Assembly: GCF_000152265.2 (NCBI RefSeq)
Contig: NC_021592.1
Span: 1,736,001 to 1,800,000 of the forward strand
DNA: 64,000 nt
Direction: 5' to 3'
DNA from: Ferroplasma acidarmanus Fer1
GTDB taxonomy: Archaea; Thermoplasmatota; Thermoplasmata; Thermoplasmatales; Thermoplasmataceae
In this document: positions 36,865 through 44,577 of the stretch, one piece after another
How the letters are laid out: every line of letters begins with the position of its first letter
How positions within the stretch are numbered: position 1 is the first letter of the stretch
Program-made: the position numbers and the translations under genes
Notes under the pieces: model-generated
Told to the model about the DNA's origin: nothing
The model's input: the letters and a program-made list of their open reading frames with translations, nothing else
The model's database searches: none

Positions 36865-37890
36865 ATGATAAAAGGATTCAACCGCATGGCTAAACAAATA
36901 TATATTCTCGGTGGAGGATTGTCCGGAATTTATGCTAAACTTACAAATCCCGATGCCATGTTAATTGATAGGGATGACCATATTACAATATCAACAAGAT
37001 TAATCACTATAATAGGCGGTATGGAGAATTCCTATGCATACAAGCCGAGAAATATTGATCTGAAAGAAAATGTTAAGGATATAAATTTTGAAAACAGGGA
37101 AATTGTTACTGATAATGGAAAGCACGAATATTCAAAGTTAATAATTGCACTCGGGCACAGCTATAACGTTAACAATATCAAAGGTTCAACCAACATAGCC
37201 AAACTTGAAACTATAGATGACGCCGTTAATATACGTAAAAGATTGCAAACTTCAAAAAACGTTACAATCATAGGCGGTGGATACCTTGGTGTCGAGATTG
37301 CATCACTGATAAATGGAAAAAAAGTTACAATAATAGACCCGCATGACAGGTTGCTGAACCATTCATCTCCTGAAGCTTCAGAGTATGTTAATAATATGTT
37401 GCTGGCAAGGAATGTAAATATAACGAAAGGTACAAAGGTTATGGAAGTGACAGGGAAATCTGTAATCACAGATAACGAAGAAATAACATCAGATTTAACA
37501 ATATATGCAGGTGGAATTTATGGCAATTCAATAATTTCAGATTTGCCAATAAAAACTAAAAATTCAAAGATTCTCGTTAACAGCAAAATGCGATCACTAT
37601 CATATGATGACGTATTTGCCTGTGGCGATTCAATGGCCATAGATGGGAAATCATTTCCCGCAACGGCATTCACTGGAAGAAAATCGGCGGTTGTAGCCAT
37701 GAAAAATGCTATGGGGAATGATATAGAATTTAAATATGAAAATAACGGAAATATATTAAATATAGACAATAATTACATATTTGTTAAGAAAAATGGATAC
37801 AGGAAAAGTTTCATGGTTAACCTGATAAAAAAATATGTCAATGGGAAAACAGACAAATCCTTAAATAAACTTGCCAGGTTAAAATCCTGA
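36865..37890 (+). CDS. FAD/NAD(P)-dependent oxidoreductase, NDH-2/sulfide-quinone-reductase-like
   Basis: 341 residues, or 334 if ATG 36886 is used, which gives MAKQIYILGGG directly and is the likelier start. It has two dinucleotide folds: IYILGGGLSGIYA (FAD) and VTIIGGGYLGVEIA (NAD(P)H) near residue 135. The second FAD motif is DDVFACGDSMAI. The short C-terminal part (VNLIKKYVNGK) may form a membrane-surface helix as in type II NADH dehydrogenases. SQR-type Cys residues are absent, so NADH:quinone or ferredoxin-type reduction is more likely. Confidence 0.75.
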   Translation: MIKGFNRMAKQIYILGGGLSGIYAKLTNPDAMLIDRDDHITISTRLITIIGGMENSYAYKPRNIDLKENVKDINFENREIVTDNGKHEYSKLIIALGHSYNVNNIKGSTNIAKLETIDDAVNIRKRLQTSKNVTIIGGGYLGVEIASLINGKKVTIIDPHDRLLNHSSPEASEYVNNMLLARNVNITKGTKVMEVTGKSVITDNEEITSDLTIYAGGIYGNSIISDLPIKTKNSKILVNSKMRSLSYDDVFACGDSMAIDGKSFPATAFTGRKSAVVAMKNAMGNDIEFKYENNGNILNIDNNYIFVKKNGYRKSFMVNLIKKYVNGKTDKSLNKLARLKS

Positions 37891-38015
37891 GTGCTAACAT
37901 TTCATGCCAGTTCCAATTTTTGTATAGTTAAGTGAAGTGATAACCGCACACATCCGCAGGCTAACATAAAATCATGAAATACAAAAAATAATATACACTG
38001 AAAACATAATTTTTT

Positions 38016-38576
38016 ATGGCAAAAATATTAATTCTAACAGGGGACGCAGGTGAATCACTGGAAGTTATGTACCCATTGCAAAGAATGAAGGAAGAAGGAT
38101 TCGATGTGGATCTGGCTGCACCGGAAAAGAAGAAAATCCAGCTGGTTGTACATGATTTTGAAGATGGTTTTGATACATATACTGAAAAGTTAGGTTATAA
38201 GGTTCAGGCAGACATTGCGTTTAAGGATGTTGACCCATCCCAATATGATGCACTTATAATACCTGGCGGGAGGGCACCTGAATATATAAGGAATGATAAA
38301 GATTTTATCAGAATTGTACAATATTTCTTTGAAAAGAATGCACCGGTTGCTGAACTTTGCCATGCACCATTGGGATTAGCTGCAGCAGGTGTTTTGCATG
38401 GGAGAAAAACGGCCGCATATCCTGCACTTGCTCCAGACGTAACAATAGCAGGCGGGACGTTCGTAGATGCTGCCGTGGTAGTTGATGGGAATCTAATCTC
38501 TTCAAGGGCATGGCCTGATCACCCACAATGGATGAGGGAGTTTATAAAATTATTGCATGAAAGAGATATAAAATAA
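38016..38576 (+). CDS. DJ-1/PfpI-family protein
   Basis: 186 residues. The nucleophile elbow is AELCHAPLG with Cys115-His116, and the supporting acid is Glu13 in GDAGESLE, as in PfpI and YhbO/DJ-1 proteins (glyoxalase-like or deglycase activity, or intracellular protease I). The 'LIIPGGRAPEYIR' and 'AGGTFVDAAVVVDGNLISSRAWPDHP' blocks are typical of PfpI. Cytosolic oligomer, probably for carbonyl or protein-damage stress. Confidence 0.9.
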   Translation: MAKILILTGDAGESLEVMYPLQRMKEEGFDVDLAAPEKKKIQLVVHDFEDGFDTYTEKLGYKVQADIAFKDVDPSQYDALIIPGGRAPEYIRNDKDFIRIVQYFFEKNAPVAELCHAPLGLAAAGVLHGRKTAAYPALAPDVTIAGGTFVDAAVVVDGNLISSRAWPDHPQWMREFIKLLHERDIK

Positions 38577-38696
38577 TTAGCACACATCTTTTTGTATTAT
38601 ACCTTTGTAATTATTATCCATATTTTCCTATAAATTCTACAAATCAGTGTTGTTTCCATGTAACTAAATTTATAATGTGAATTGAAATGTATTATA

Positions 38697-39515
38697 ATGA
38701 AAAATCAGATAGTTATCCACGGTGGTGCTAATAGCCCCTCAACGCTCAATGAAAAGCTTCAAAATATACTGGATAATCTGGATGTGAATGGTTCTTCCCT
38801 GGATTTAGCAGTAAAATCTGTTGTAATGATGGAGGATGATCCCACATTCAATGCAGGAACCGGTTCTGTGCCGAGGATTGATGGTTCCATACAGATGGAT
38901 GCCGCAGTAATGTCGGATTCGGGCTTCGGCTCTGTTATGTGCATAGAAAATGTGAAACACCCGGTTATGGTTGCAAGGGATGTAATGGAGAAAAGCCCAC
39001 ATATAATGCTCGCCGGGGAAGGAGCTGTTGAGTTCGCACGCAAGCTTGGATATGAATATTATAACCCTGAAACAGAGAAAAGCAGGGAGATGATGGATAA
39101 ACTTAAAGCTTCTATTAAAAACAATACACTTCCTGAAAAATTTAAGTTTATGGTTAAAAGTTCCAGTGATACAGTTGGGGCTGTGGCAAGGATTGATGAT
39201 AAATTTGCTGCTGCAGTTTCGACAGGTGGAGCTTTTCCCATGTTAAGGGGAAGGGTGGGCGATTCTCCGGTTATCGGTGCAGGCATATACCAGGGCGAAA
39301 AAGGTGCTGTTGTGGCTACCGGCATAGGTGAGGACATAGCAAAGGACCTATTATCCTTCAGAATATACCAGCAAATTGGAACAGATGACCTGAACGAAAT
39401 AGTTAAAAAAGAAATAGATAAATTTAAAGTTTCTGTGGGAATCATAGCAATCAGCGATAATGAATATTCTGTATATGCCAATACGGATATGGCACATGCA
39501 GAAAGAGAATTATGA
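38697..39515 (+). CDS. Isoaspartyl peptidase/L-asparaginase (Ntn hydrolase)
   Basis: 272 residues from ATG 38697. An in-frame TTG at 38682 is less likely. The plant-type asparaginase signature is HGGA at the N-terminus, NAGTGSVPR, and the autoprocessing Thr159 in SSDTVGAVA, after which the chain splits into alpha and beta subunits. GGAFPMLRGRVGDSPVIGAGIY binds substrate. It removes isoaspartyl dipeptides or hydrolyses asparagine. Its stop overlaps the start of a kinase fragment. Confidence 0.9.
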   Translation: MKNQIVIHGGANSPSTLNEKLQNILDNLDVNGSSLDLAVKSVVMMEDDPTFNAGTGSVPRIDGSIQMDAAVMSDSGFGSVMCIENVKHPVMVARDVMEKSPHIMLAGEGAVEFARKLGYEYYNPETEKSREMMDKLKASIKNNTLPEKFKFMVKSSSDTVGAVARIDDKFAAAVSTGGAFPMLRGRVGDSPVIGAGIYQGEKGAVVATGIGEDIAKDLLSFRIYQQIGTDDLNEIVKKEIDKFKVSVGIIAISDNEYSVYANTDMAHAEREL

Positions 39516-39651
39516 CATACCTGCAATAAGGTATTATCCTACTGTTTCAGCAACTACTGGAAGCGGGGATATTTTTTATTATACCATATTTCAATTGGTG
39601 GAATATCCTTTACTCAACCTTAAACGTATGGTGATGCAATTATATACTTAA
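39511..39651 (+). pseudogene. PfkB-family sugar kinase, 3' fragment
   Basis: The frame reads YDIPAIRYYPTVSATTGSGDIFYYTIFQLVE and stops at 39649-39651. ATTGSGDIF matches the PfkB second signature (DTTGAGDxF) with its anion-hole and catalytic Asp. Everything upstream of the signature is missing, and it sits immediately after the asparaginase. A relic, but recognisable only by one motif. Confidence 0.4.
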
Positions 39652-39674
39652 AATTGATAAAATCTTTAATTATC

Positions 39675-39884
39675 TCAATTTCTATTCATTGATCTCTTTC
39701 TGTTATTACTGGTATCATTTTCAATTGTGTTTGCTTCTTCCTCGCTTAAAATTCCAATACAATTATCCAGTATTTGTGGATTCCCCTTTTGATTGTTCAG
39801 GAGTTCTTCTAAAATGGCTGGAAAGGATTTATCTCCATTCAATGCTTTTAATTCTGCATAAATATCATGGGTAATAGAAATTAC
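39675..39884 (-). pseudogene. VapB-like (DUF217) antitoxin, main part, separated from its start by a TnpB element
   Basis: 69 codons plus stop, reading VISITHDIYAELKALNGD, KSFPAILEELL and an acidic/Asn-rich tail. This is the pattern of the DUF217 antitoxins (IsISddvYekLkxLKgxxSFsxvI). No ATG, GTG or TTG lies at its 5' end: upstream of codon GTA (39884) come TTT and a TGA. The missing codons ATG-GTA-AAA are found at 41399-41407, just past the right end of the TnpB element, and complete a 72-residue protein. No vapC-like PIN gene is seen downstream. Confidence 0.75.
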
Positions 39885-40005
39885 AAATCATTCTACCAGA
39901 AAGAAAGACACTGAGTTTAAGATGTGGATGAATTTCTGGAAATAAAGAAATAAATGGAAATAATTTATATATTAAATTGATATAATAAAATTAATAGAAG
40001 GAAGT

Positions 40006-41388
40006 ATGATAGAAGAAAAGAGGAACAAAATTAAAAATTCGTTAAGAATAACAAAAGAAAGAAGAAAAACGCAGGATGTAATAATACTTAAACTAAAAAT
40101 AGACAATGATAAATTAAATAATAATACTATAAAGGCATTAAACACAATCTTTTTAGAAGCTAAATGGCTATATAATTATGTTATAAACAAAGAATTCAAC
40201 AATGATATTTTTAATATAGATCCTAAAATAAAGAATGTACAGGTGTATGTAATAGACCATTATGAAACAAGGAAATTAAAATATTTATCATCACAGATGA
40301 AGGAGGAAATTATTAACAGGGCAATGGACAATATAAGAGGCCTCCATAAATTAAAAGAAAAGGGACTTAAGATAGGAAAATTGAAATTTAAATCATTTAT
40401 AACATCAATACCATTGAATCAATATACTATAACATATAAAATAATAAACAATAATTATATTAAAATACAGAATATAAAGCAGTTGTTAAAAGTAAATGGC
40501 CTGGATAACTTAGAATGCTATTATGAACCGGCAAGTGCATTGTTAATCAATAAAAACAGTAATTATTATATCAACATAACAGCATACAAAAATAAATACA
40601 TTTTAGAAAAACCTGTCAATAATCAAAAAATAATATCATTTGACTTAGGAATAAAGAACCAGTTGACATGCTCTAATGGATCAATATTAAACTATAATAT
40701 ACCAAAATCCAGAAAAGAAATAAGATTGCAAAGGTCATTGTCAAGGAAAGCTAAATATGCAGAAGGAACTAAAAAACTAAGCAGAGGGCAATCCAGGAAT
40801 TATTATAAAAATAAAAACAAATTAAACAAAGAACAGAATAAGACAATGAACAAAAGAAAAGATACTATTAACAAAATAACCCATTATCTAACATCCAATT
40901 ATGATATAGTAGTAACACAGAATGACAATATAAGAGGATGGAAGTATCTCTTTGGCAAAAGGATAGAGTCTACAGGCATAGGTGGAATAATAGATGCACT
41001 TAAACATAAGGCATCAACACTTATACTTATAGATCGTTTTATTCCTACCACAAAGGAATGCTCTAAATGCCATAATAAATATGATATAAAATTAGATGAA
41101 AGAATATATCAATGCCATAACTGTGGTTTTATAATTGATAGGGATTATAATTCTTCATTGAATATGATTTATTATGGAACAATAAAATTAAATGAATTAT
41201 TAAAAATTAAAAATAAAAAATTAAATAATTATTTTAAGAAATATAATATAAATTTAAATGTACCTATGGAGCGTAGGGAACTAACGCCTGTGGAGATTAT
41301 TGCCTCTGGCTTTGAAGGGCTTAATATAAGCCCCTATGTGAAGTTAAGCATGGTCAATGAAGCAGGAAGCCTCTATGCTTTAGCATGA
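40006..41388 (+). CDS. tnpB: TnpB RNA-guided nuclease-like protein
   Basis: 460 residues. An N-terminal basic region, then the RuvC parts: Asp213 in ISFDLGIKN, the RuvC-II segment VVTQNDNIRGW (305-312), a four-Cys zinc ribbon (CSKCH...CHNC) and Asp378 in IIDRDYNSS. The usual Glu of RuvC-II is not at its place: Gln305 and Asp307 stand there, and the nearest Glu is 321 in GKRIEST. It may be inactive or have a shifted catalytic Glu. The C-terminal tail RRELTPVEIIASG...NEAGSLYALA is typical of archaeal TnpB. Very AT-rich coding. Confidence 0.9.
   Translation: MIEEKRNKIKNSLRITKERRKTQDVIILKLKIDNDKLNNNTIKALNTIFLEAKWLYNYVINKEFNNDIFNIDPKIKNVQVYVIDHYETRKLKYLSSQMKEEIINRAMDNIRGLHKLKEKGLKIGKLKFKSFITSIPLNQYTITYKIINNNYIKIQNIKQLLKVNGLDNLECYYEPASALLINKNSNYYINITAYKNKYILEKPVNNQKIISFDLGIKNQLTCSNGSILNYNIPKSRKEIRLQRSLSRKAKYAEGTKKLSRGQSRNYYKNKNKLNKEQNKTMNKRKDTINKITHYLTSNYDIVVTQNDNIRGWKYLFGKRIESTGIGGIIDALKHKASTLILIDRFIPTTKECSKCHNKYDIKLDERIYQCHNCGFIIDRDYNSSLNMIYYGTIKLNELLKIKNKKLNNYFKKYNINLNVPMERRELTPVEIIASGFEGLNISPYVKLSMVNEAGSLYALA
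41317..41333 (+). ncRNA. Hairpin in the tnpB 3' end (possible omega-RNA element)
   Basis: GGGCTTA (41317-41323) and TAAGCCC (41327-41333) form a perfect 7-bp stem with a 3-base loop, within codons of the TnpB tail and about 65 bases before the element's right end. Omega RNAs span exactly this part (tnpB 3' end to right end, then guide). Extent beyond the hairpin not determined. Confidence 0.4.
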
Positions 41389-41398
41389 GGTAGTTCAC

Positions 41399-41407
41399 TT
41401 TTACCAT
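41399..41407 (-). pseudogene. Displaced start codons of the split antitoxin
   Basis: On the minus strand these nine bases read ATG-GTA-AAA (Met-Val-Lys), the expected N-terminus in front of VISITHDIY. They now lie 1.5 kb from the rest of the gene, at the outer edge of the TnpB element. The antitoxin promoter should lie to the right (about 41410-41450). Confidence 0.75.
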
Positions 41408-41463
41408 ACATATTATACGGGCATATATTTCATTTTTCCATCTTCTTCTTTCTCCTAGCCTGG

Positions 41464-42453
41464 CTAAATATAGTTATTTATTACCCTCGTTCCGCAGTTG
41501 TCAAAACGGACGCGGATTACAAAATCAGATTTTAACATCATTTTCCTCTGAAGTGAATCTATGCCATTCTTTTCTCCAATTAAAAGAATAAAACCTTCAG
41601 AACCTCCGCCAAGCAATTTGGCTGATTTTGCCCCATTTTCCTTTGCATAGCTTATTATTTCATCTATGCGCTGGTTTGTTACATTTGCTCCAAGAGATTT
41701 TTTAATATTCCACCCCTCATTAATTATATTGCATACCTCATTTCTATTATGCGCGCTAATGGCTTTACTCATTTCCAGTGCAAGGTGTTTGATTTTATTC
41801 AAATTTTCCATTGTTTGCTCATCACCATGTTCAGATTTAGTTACCTGATCCTGAAGGCTTCTGGAACTTTCCCGCGTATTGCCTGTATAAACCAGCAATA
41901 TGGAACTCTGGAGATCTTTCACGAATGGATCCGACAGGTCAAATTTCTGTGTACTATCAACGTTTTCTCGAAATTCCATATACTTTAAACCACCAATAGA
42001 GATTGCATATGGATCCTGTTTGCCCAGTATAATGTTAAATTTATCCTTTTCAGTAAGATATGATTCTTTTGCCAGTTCATAGGGGTCTACATTCCTTTTT
42101 TTTATTGCATTTATCATTTTTAATATTCCATTTATGAGTGCAGAACTGGAGCCAAGCCCTGAACCTGGAGGGACATCACTATTCATTATTACCCTGCCGG
42201 TGTTTATGCCGTTTTCCATGAACATGTCAATAATTTTGTTTTCCATAGTTCTGTTATTTGTTGAAATAAGCGCAGTTCTCAGGAAATCTCTGGATGAAAC
42301 CTCAAGCGAGCTACCATCATCCTCATAACGTATCATAATTCCCCGATCTATTGTAGTGTTCAGGACTGCACCACCGTACCTTTCGTAAAATGGGCTAATA
42401 TCTGTGCCTCCTCCTGCAAAACTGATTCTCAAAGGGCTGTAAACCGTTATCAT
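41464..42453 (-). CDS. hddA: GHMP kinase, D-glycero-D-manno-heptose 7-phosphate kinase-like
   Basis: 329 residues from ATG 42453. An upstream GTG at 42471 is possible. The N-terminal YSPLRISFAGGGTDISPFYERYGG is the HddA/heptokinase signature, the ATP loop is DVPPGSGLGSSSALI, and the C-terminal motif is AKLLGGGSEGFILL. It would phosphorylate heptose 7-phosphate at C1. The GmhB-type phosphatase at 22214 would do the next step toward GDP-heptose for surface glycans. Fucokinase-like activity is the alternative. Confidence 0.8.
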   Translation of the reverse strand: MITVYSPLRISFAGGGTDISPFYERYGGAVLNTTIDRGIMIRYEDDGSSLEVSSRDFLRTALISTNNRTMENKIIDMFMENGINTGRVIMNSDVPPGSGLGSSSALINGILKMINAIKKRNVDPYELAKESYLTEKDKFNIILGKQDPYAISIGGLKYMEFRENVDSTQKFDLSDPFVKDLQSSILLVYTGNTRESSRSLQDQVTKSEHGDEQTMENLNKIKHLALEMSKAISAHNRNEVCNIINEGWNIKKSLGANVTNQRIDEIISYAKENGAKSAKLLGGGSEGFILLIGEKNGIDSLQRKMMLKSDFVIRVRFDNCGTRVINNYI

Positions 42454-42569
42454 ATAATTATATATGAACACGTCCTATTAAAATATTGATATTGCCATTA
42501 TAGTTGACATACAAAGTTAAATATGTACATTGTGTATACGGTACAAAATTAAAAATACTGGTGCAAATA

Positions 42570-42884
42570 ATGATAGATTTCAATATAAATTCGGGCAAAA
42601 TACAAATTCAGGAAAATCTGAAAGATATCCTGAGCAAAAAAATTCTGGTAATGAGGGATAACGAGGAGACTGTATCATGTGATGGCGGGTTCTGTGAGAC
42701 AATACATGATATTTCTATAAAGGTAAAAAGGCATTGCAATGAGCCTAAAATGTATTATTTTATCAATGATGATATTGAAATAGCTATGGATGAGCACATA
42801 TTTGACCTGCTTGCCCGGGAAAACATTCTTATAAAAAAAGAAAAATACCTTGTTGTTGAAAGAGTAAAGCATAATCCGGTATAA
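42570..42884 (+). CDS. Hypothetical protein
   Basis: 104 residues from ATG 42570. An open frame extends to 42504 without support. Soluble, mixed alpha/beta, with an unusual Cys pair VSCDGGFCETIHD near residue 37-41. No family recognised. It sits alone before the exporter gene. Confidence 0.5.
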   Translation: MIDFNINSGKIQIQENLKDILSKKILVMRDNEETVSCDGGFCETIHDISIKVKRHCNEPKMYYFINDDIEIAMDEHIFDLLARENILIKKEKYLVVERVKHNPV

Positions 42885-42970
42885 TTCCAGAAATTATTGC
42901 CCGCACATCTGTTTTAATACCAAGGGAATTCCAGTATTATTTTCCAATCAGGTAAGTAATTTATAGGTTT

Positions 42971-44380
42971 GTGGCATGTCCAGAAATGGATCACAGGTAT
43001 GGAATTCTGACGGTGACCACACTGAGTACATTGATGGCCGCTATAGATTCTACTATCGTATATCTTGCCCTCCCGGCCATGGGGCAAACATTCCACTCCG
43101 GGATATCATACCTGACACTTGTAGTGGCTGCATATATAATTTCAACAACGGTTATGCTGGTACCTGCAATAGAGATCACAAAGAGGATCGGCAACAGGAA
43201 TTTCTATATAATCGGTTTTTCTATATTTACCGTTTCTTCACTTATTATTGCAGTGTCATTGAATATTGCAATGGTTATAATTTTCAGGTTTGTGGAAGGC
43301 ATTGGGGCCGGAATAATGACATCTTCAGATATACCAATAATCCTGGGAGCTTTCAGGAAAGGCGAAAGGGGCAAAGCCATAGGGTTGAATTCTATTGCAT
43401 GGTCTATAGGAACTCTTATCGGCCCTGTTCTTGGAGGATTCCTTGTTGCAATTAACTGGAGATATATTTTTCTCATAAATGTCCCAATAGGCATAGGCAC
43501 AATATTTGCCGGTTATAAAATAATAAAGAAAGATAAAGTAAATAAACTGCCAATCAAATACAAATCTACAATTTCAATGGCATTGTTTTTAATACCGTTA
43601 ATTATGGGAATCGCACTGATAAATGAATACTATCTACTTATTGCCCTTATTATCCTGCCAGTATTTATATATGTTCAGATAAAGCAACCTGTAATAGACA
43701 GAAAATTGCTGGGAAATATAAGGTTCTCCCTGATAACCCTTGCATCTTTCCTGGAATCTTTTGTCTTTTTCTCTGTATTATTCGCTCTGAGCCTTTATTT
43801 CCAGAGTGATCTGGGATTAAGCAGCATAGATACCGGGCTTATAATATTTACATATCCGGTAGCTTCTATAGTTTCAAGCCCCATAGGAGGGATATTATAC
43901 GACCGGTATAGACATCCCGAGACAATTATGGCAATAGGGACAATACTTGAATGTGTGCCTGTACTTATAATTGGAATTTATCTAAAATATATACCTGAAC
44001 TACTGCTTATAGCAGGATTTGGCGGTTCATTTTTCTGGTCTCCTTCCACAACAATGATAACGGATGCCCTTGGAGAGAAATTCCGTGTCCAGGCGAACAA
44101 TGCAATGTTCATATTGAGAAACATTGGAATTATTACTGCAATTTCAATTTTGCCACTGTTTATTCTTCACTTTTCAAGAATCAATGTTAGCATTGGTGAA
44201 ATATTTGTATCAAAAGCCAGGATAGATATTTCAGCCGGCATCGGCGCATATCTTGTTTTTACCGCGATAATCTCCCTATCATCACTGATTTTTATATTTG
44301 TATATCATCGCAGGGCAAGGAGCAGCAATACTATGGATACAGCAGGTGTTGTAGACCTGCAACATCGAACTATTAAATAA
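42971..44380 (+). CDS. MFS drug exporter, DHA2 (14-helix) family
   Basis: 469 residues and about 14 hydrophobic segments. TLMAAIDSTIVYLALPAMG is the DHA2 motif D1 (LDxTVVNVALP). The motif A loop is degenerate (ITKRIGNRNFYIIG), and motif C is SIGTLIGPVLGGFLV. It expels drugs or metabolites by proton antiport. The GTG at 42971 or ATG 42986 may be the start. tRNA-Arg follows 20 bp after the stop. Confidence 0.85.
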   Translation: MACPEMDHRYGILTVTTLSTLMAAIDSTIVYLALPAMGQTFHSGISYLTLVVAAYIISTTVMLVPAIEITKRIGNRNFYIIGFSIFTVSSLIIAVSLNIAMVIIFRFVEGIGAGIMTSSDIPIILGAFRKGERGKAIGLNSIAWSIGTLIGPVLGGFLVAINWRYIFLINVPIGIGTIFAGYKIIKKDKVNKLPIKYKSTISMALFLIPLIMGIALINEYYLLIALIILPVFIYVQIKQPVIDRKLLGNIRFSLITLASFLESFVFFSVLFALSLYFQSDLGLSSIDTGLIIFTYPVASIVSSPIGGILYDRYRHPETIMAIGTILECVPVLIIGIYLKYIPELLLIAGFGGSFFWSPSTTMITDALGEKFRVQANNAMFILRNIGIITAISILPLFILHFSRINVSIGEIFVSKARIDISAGIGAYLVFTAIISLSSLIFIFVYHRRARSSNTMDTAGVVDLQHRTIK

Positions 44381-44400
44381 CAAATTAGCAATATACATAA

Positions 44401-44474
44401 GGATCCGTGGGGTAGTTAGGATATCCTGCTGGCCTTCGAAGCCGATGACCCGGGTTCAAATCCCGGCGGGTCCG
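44401..44474 (+). tRNA. tRNA-Arg (anticodon TCG)
   Basis: Cloverleaf drawn by hand. Acceptor GGATCCG pairs with CGGGTCC with one G-T, the D arm contains GGGGTAG..GGATATCC, and the anticodon loop CTTCGAA gives anticodon TCG (reads CGA and related Arg codons). The T arm CCGGG-TTCAAAT-CCCGG is perfect. The top of the anticodon stem has a C-A mismatch (27-43) and a T-G. No encoded CCA and no intron. Confidence 0.9.
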
Positions 44475-44577
44475 TCTTGTATATTTCCATGGAATCATGG
44501 ATGCAATAAACAGTACTAACCTTTTGTTTATTCTACCCATTTGAAAATCTTATAATAGAATTAGATTATTATGAAAT

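Larger units (their letters stand above)
39885..41398 (+). mobile_element. TnpB-only IS200/IS605-type (IS1341-like) element
   Basis: The boundaries come from the split antitoxin gene. The left flank ends TTAC (39881-39884) and the right flank begins TTTTACCAT (41399). Joining them restores the antitoxin frame without a duplicated base, as expected for single-strand IS200/IS605 transposition. About 1.5 kb, with one gene and no tnpA, so it is non-autonomous. A two-base ambiguity (AC at both junctions) remains. TTAC is the implied target/adjacent motif. Confidence 0.8.

Noticed and set aside
39689-39874. 61-codon plus-strand frame opposite the antitoxin
   Set aside because: The minus strand encodes the recognisable DUF217 sequence, which is restored by removing the TnpB element.
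42976-43455. A 159-codon plus-strand frame inside the DHA2 exporter
   Set aside because: Same strand, shifted frame. The exporter frame carries family motifs and 14 hydrophobic segments, while this one gives a Tyr/Arg/Cys-rich nonsense protein.
44401-44474. tRNA-Arg as a tRNA-Glu (TTC) candidate
   Set aside because: Placing TTC as the anticodon breaks the anticodon stem and puts C at position 33. TCG keeps T33 and a paired stem.
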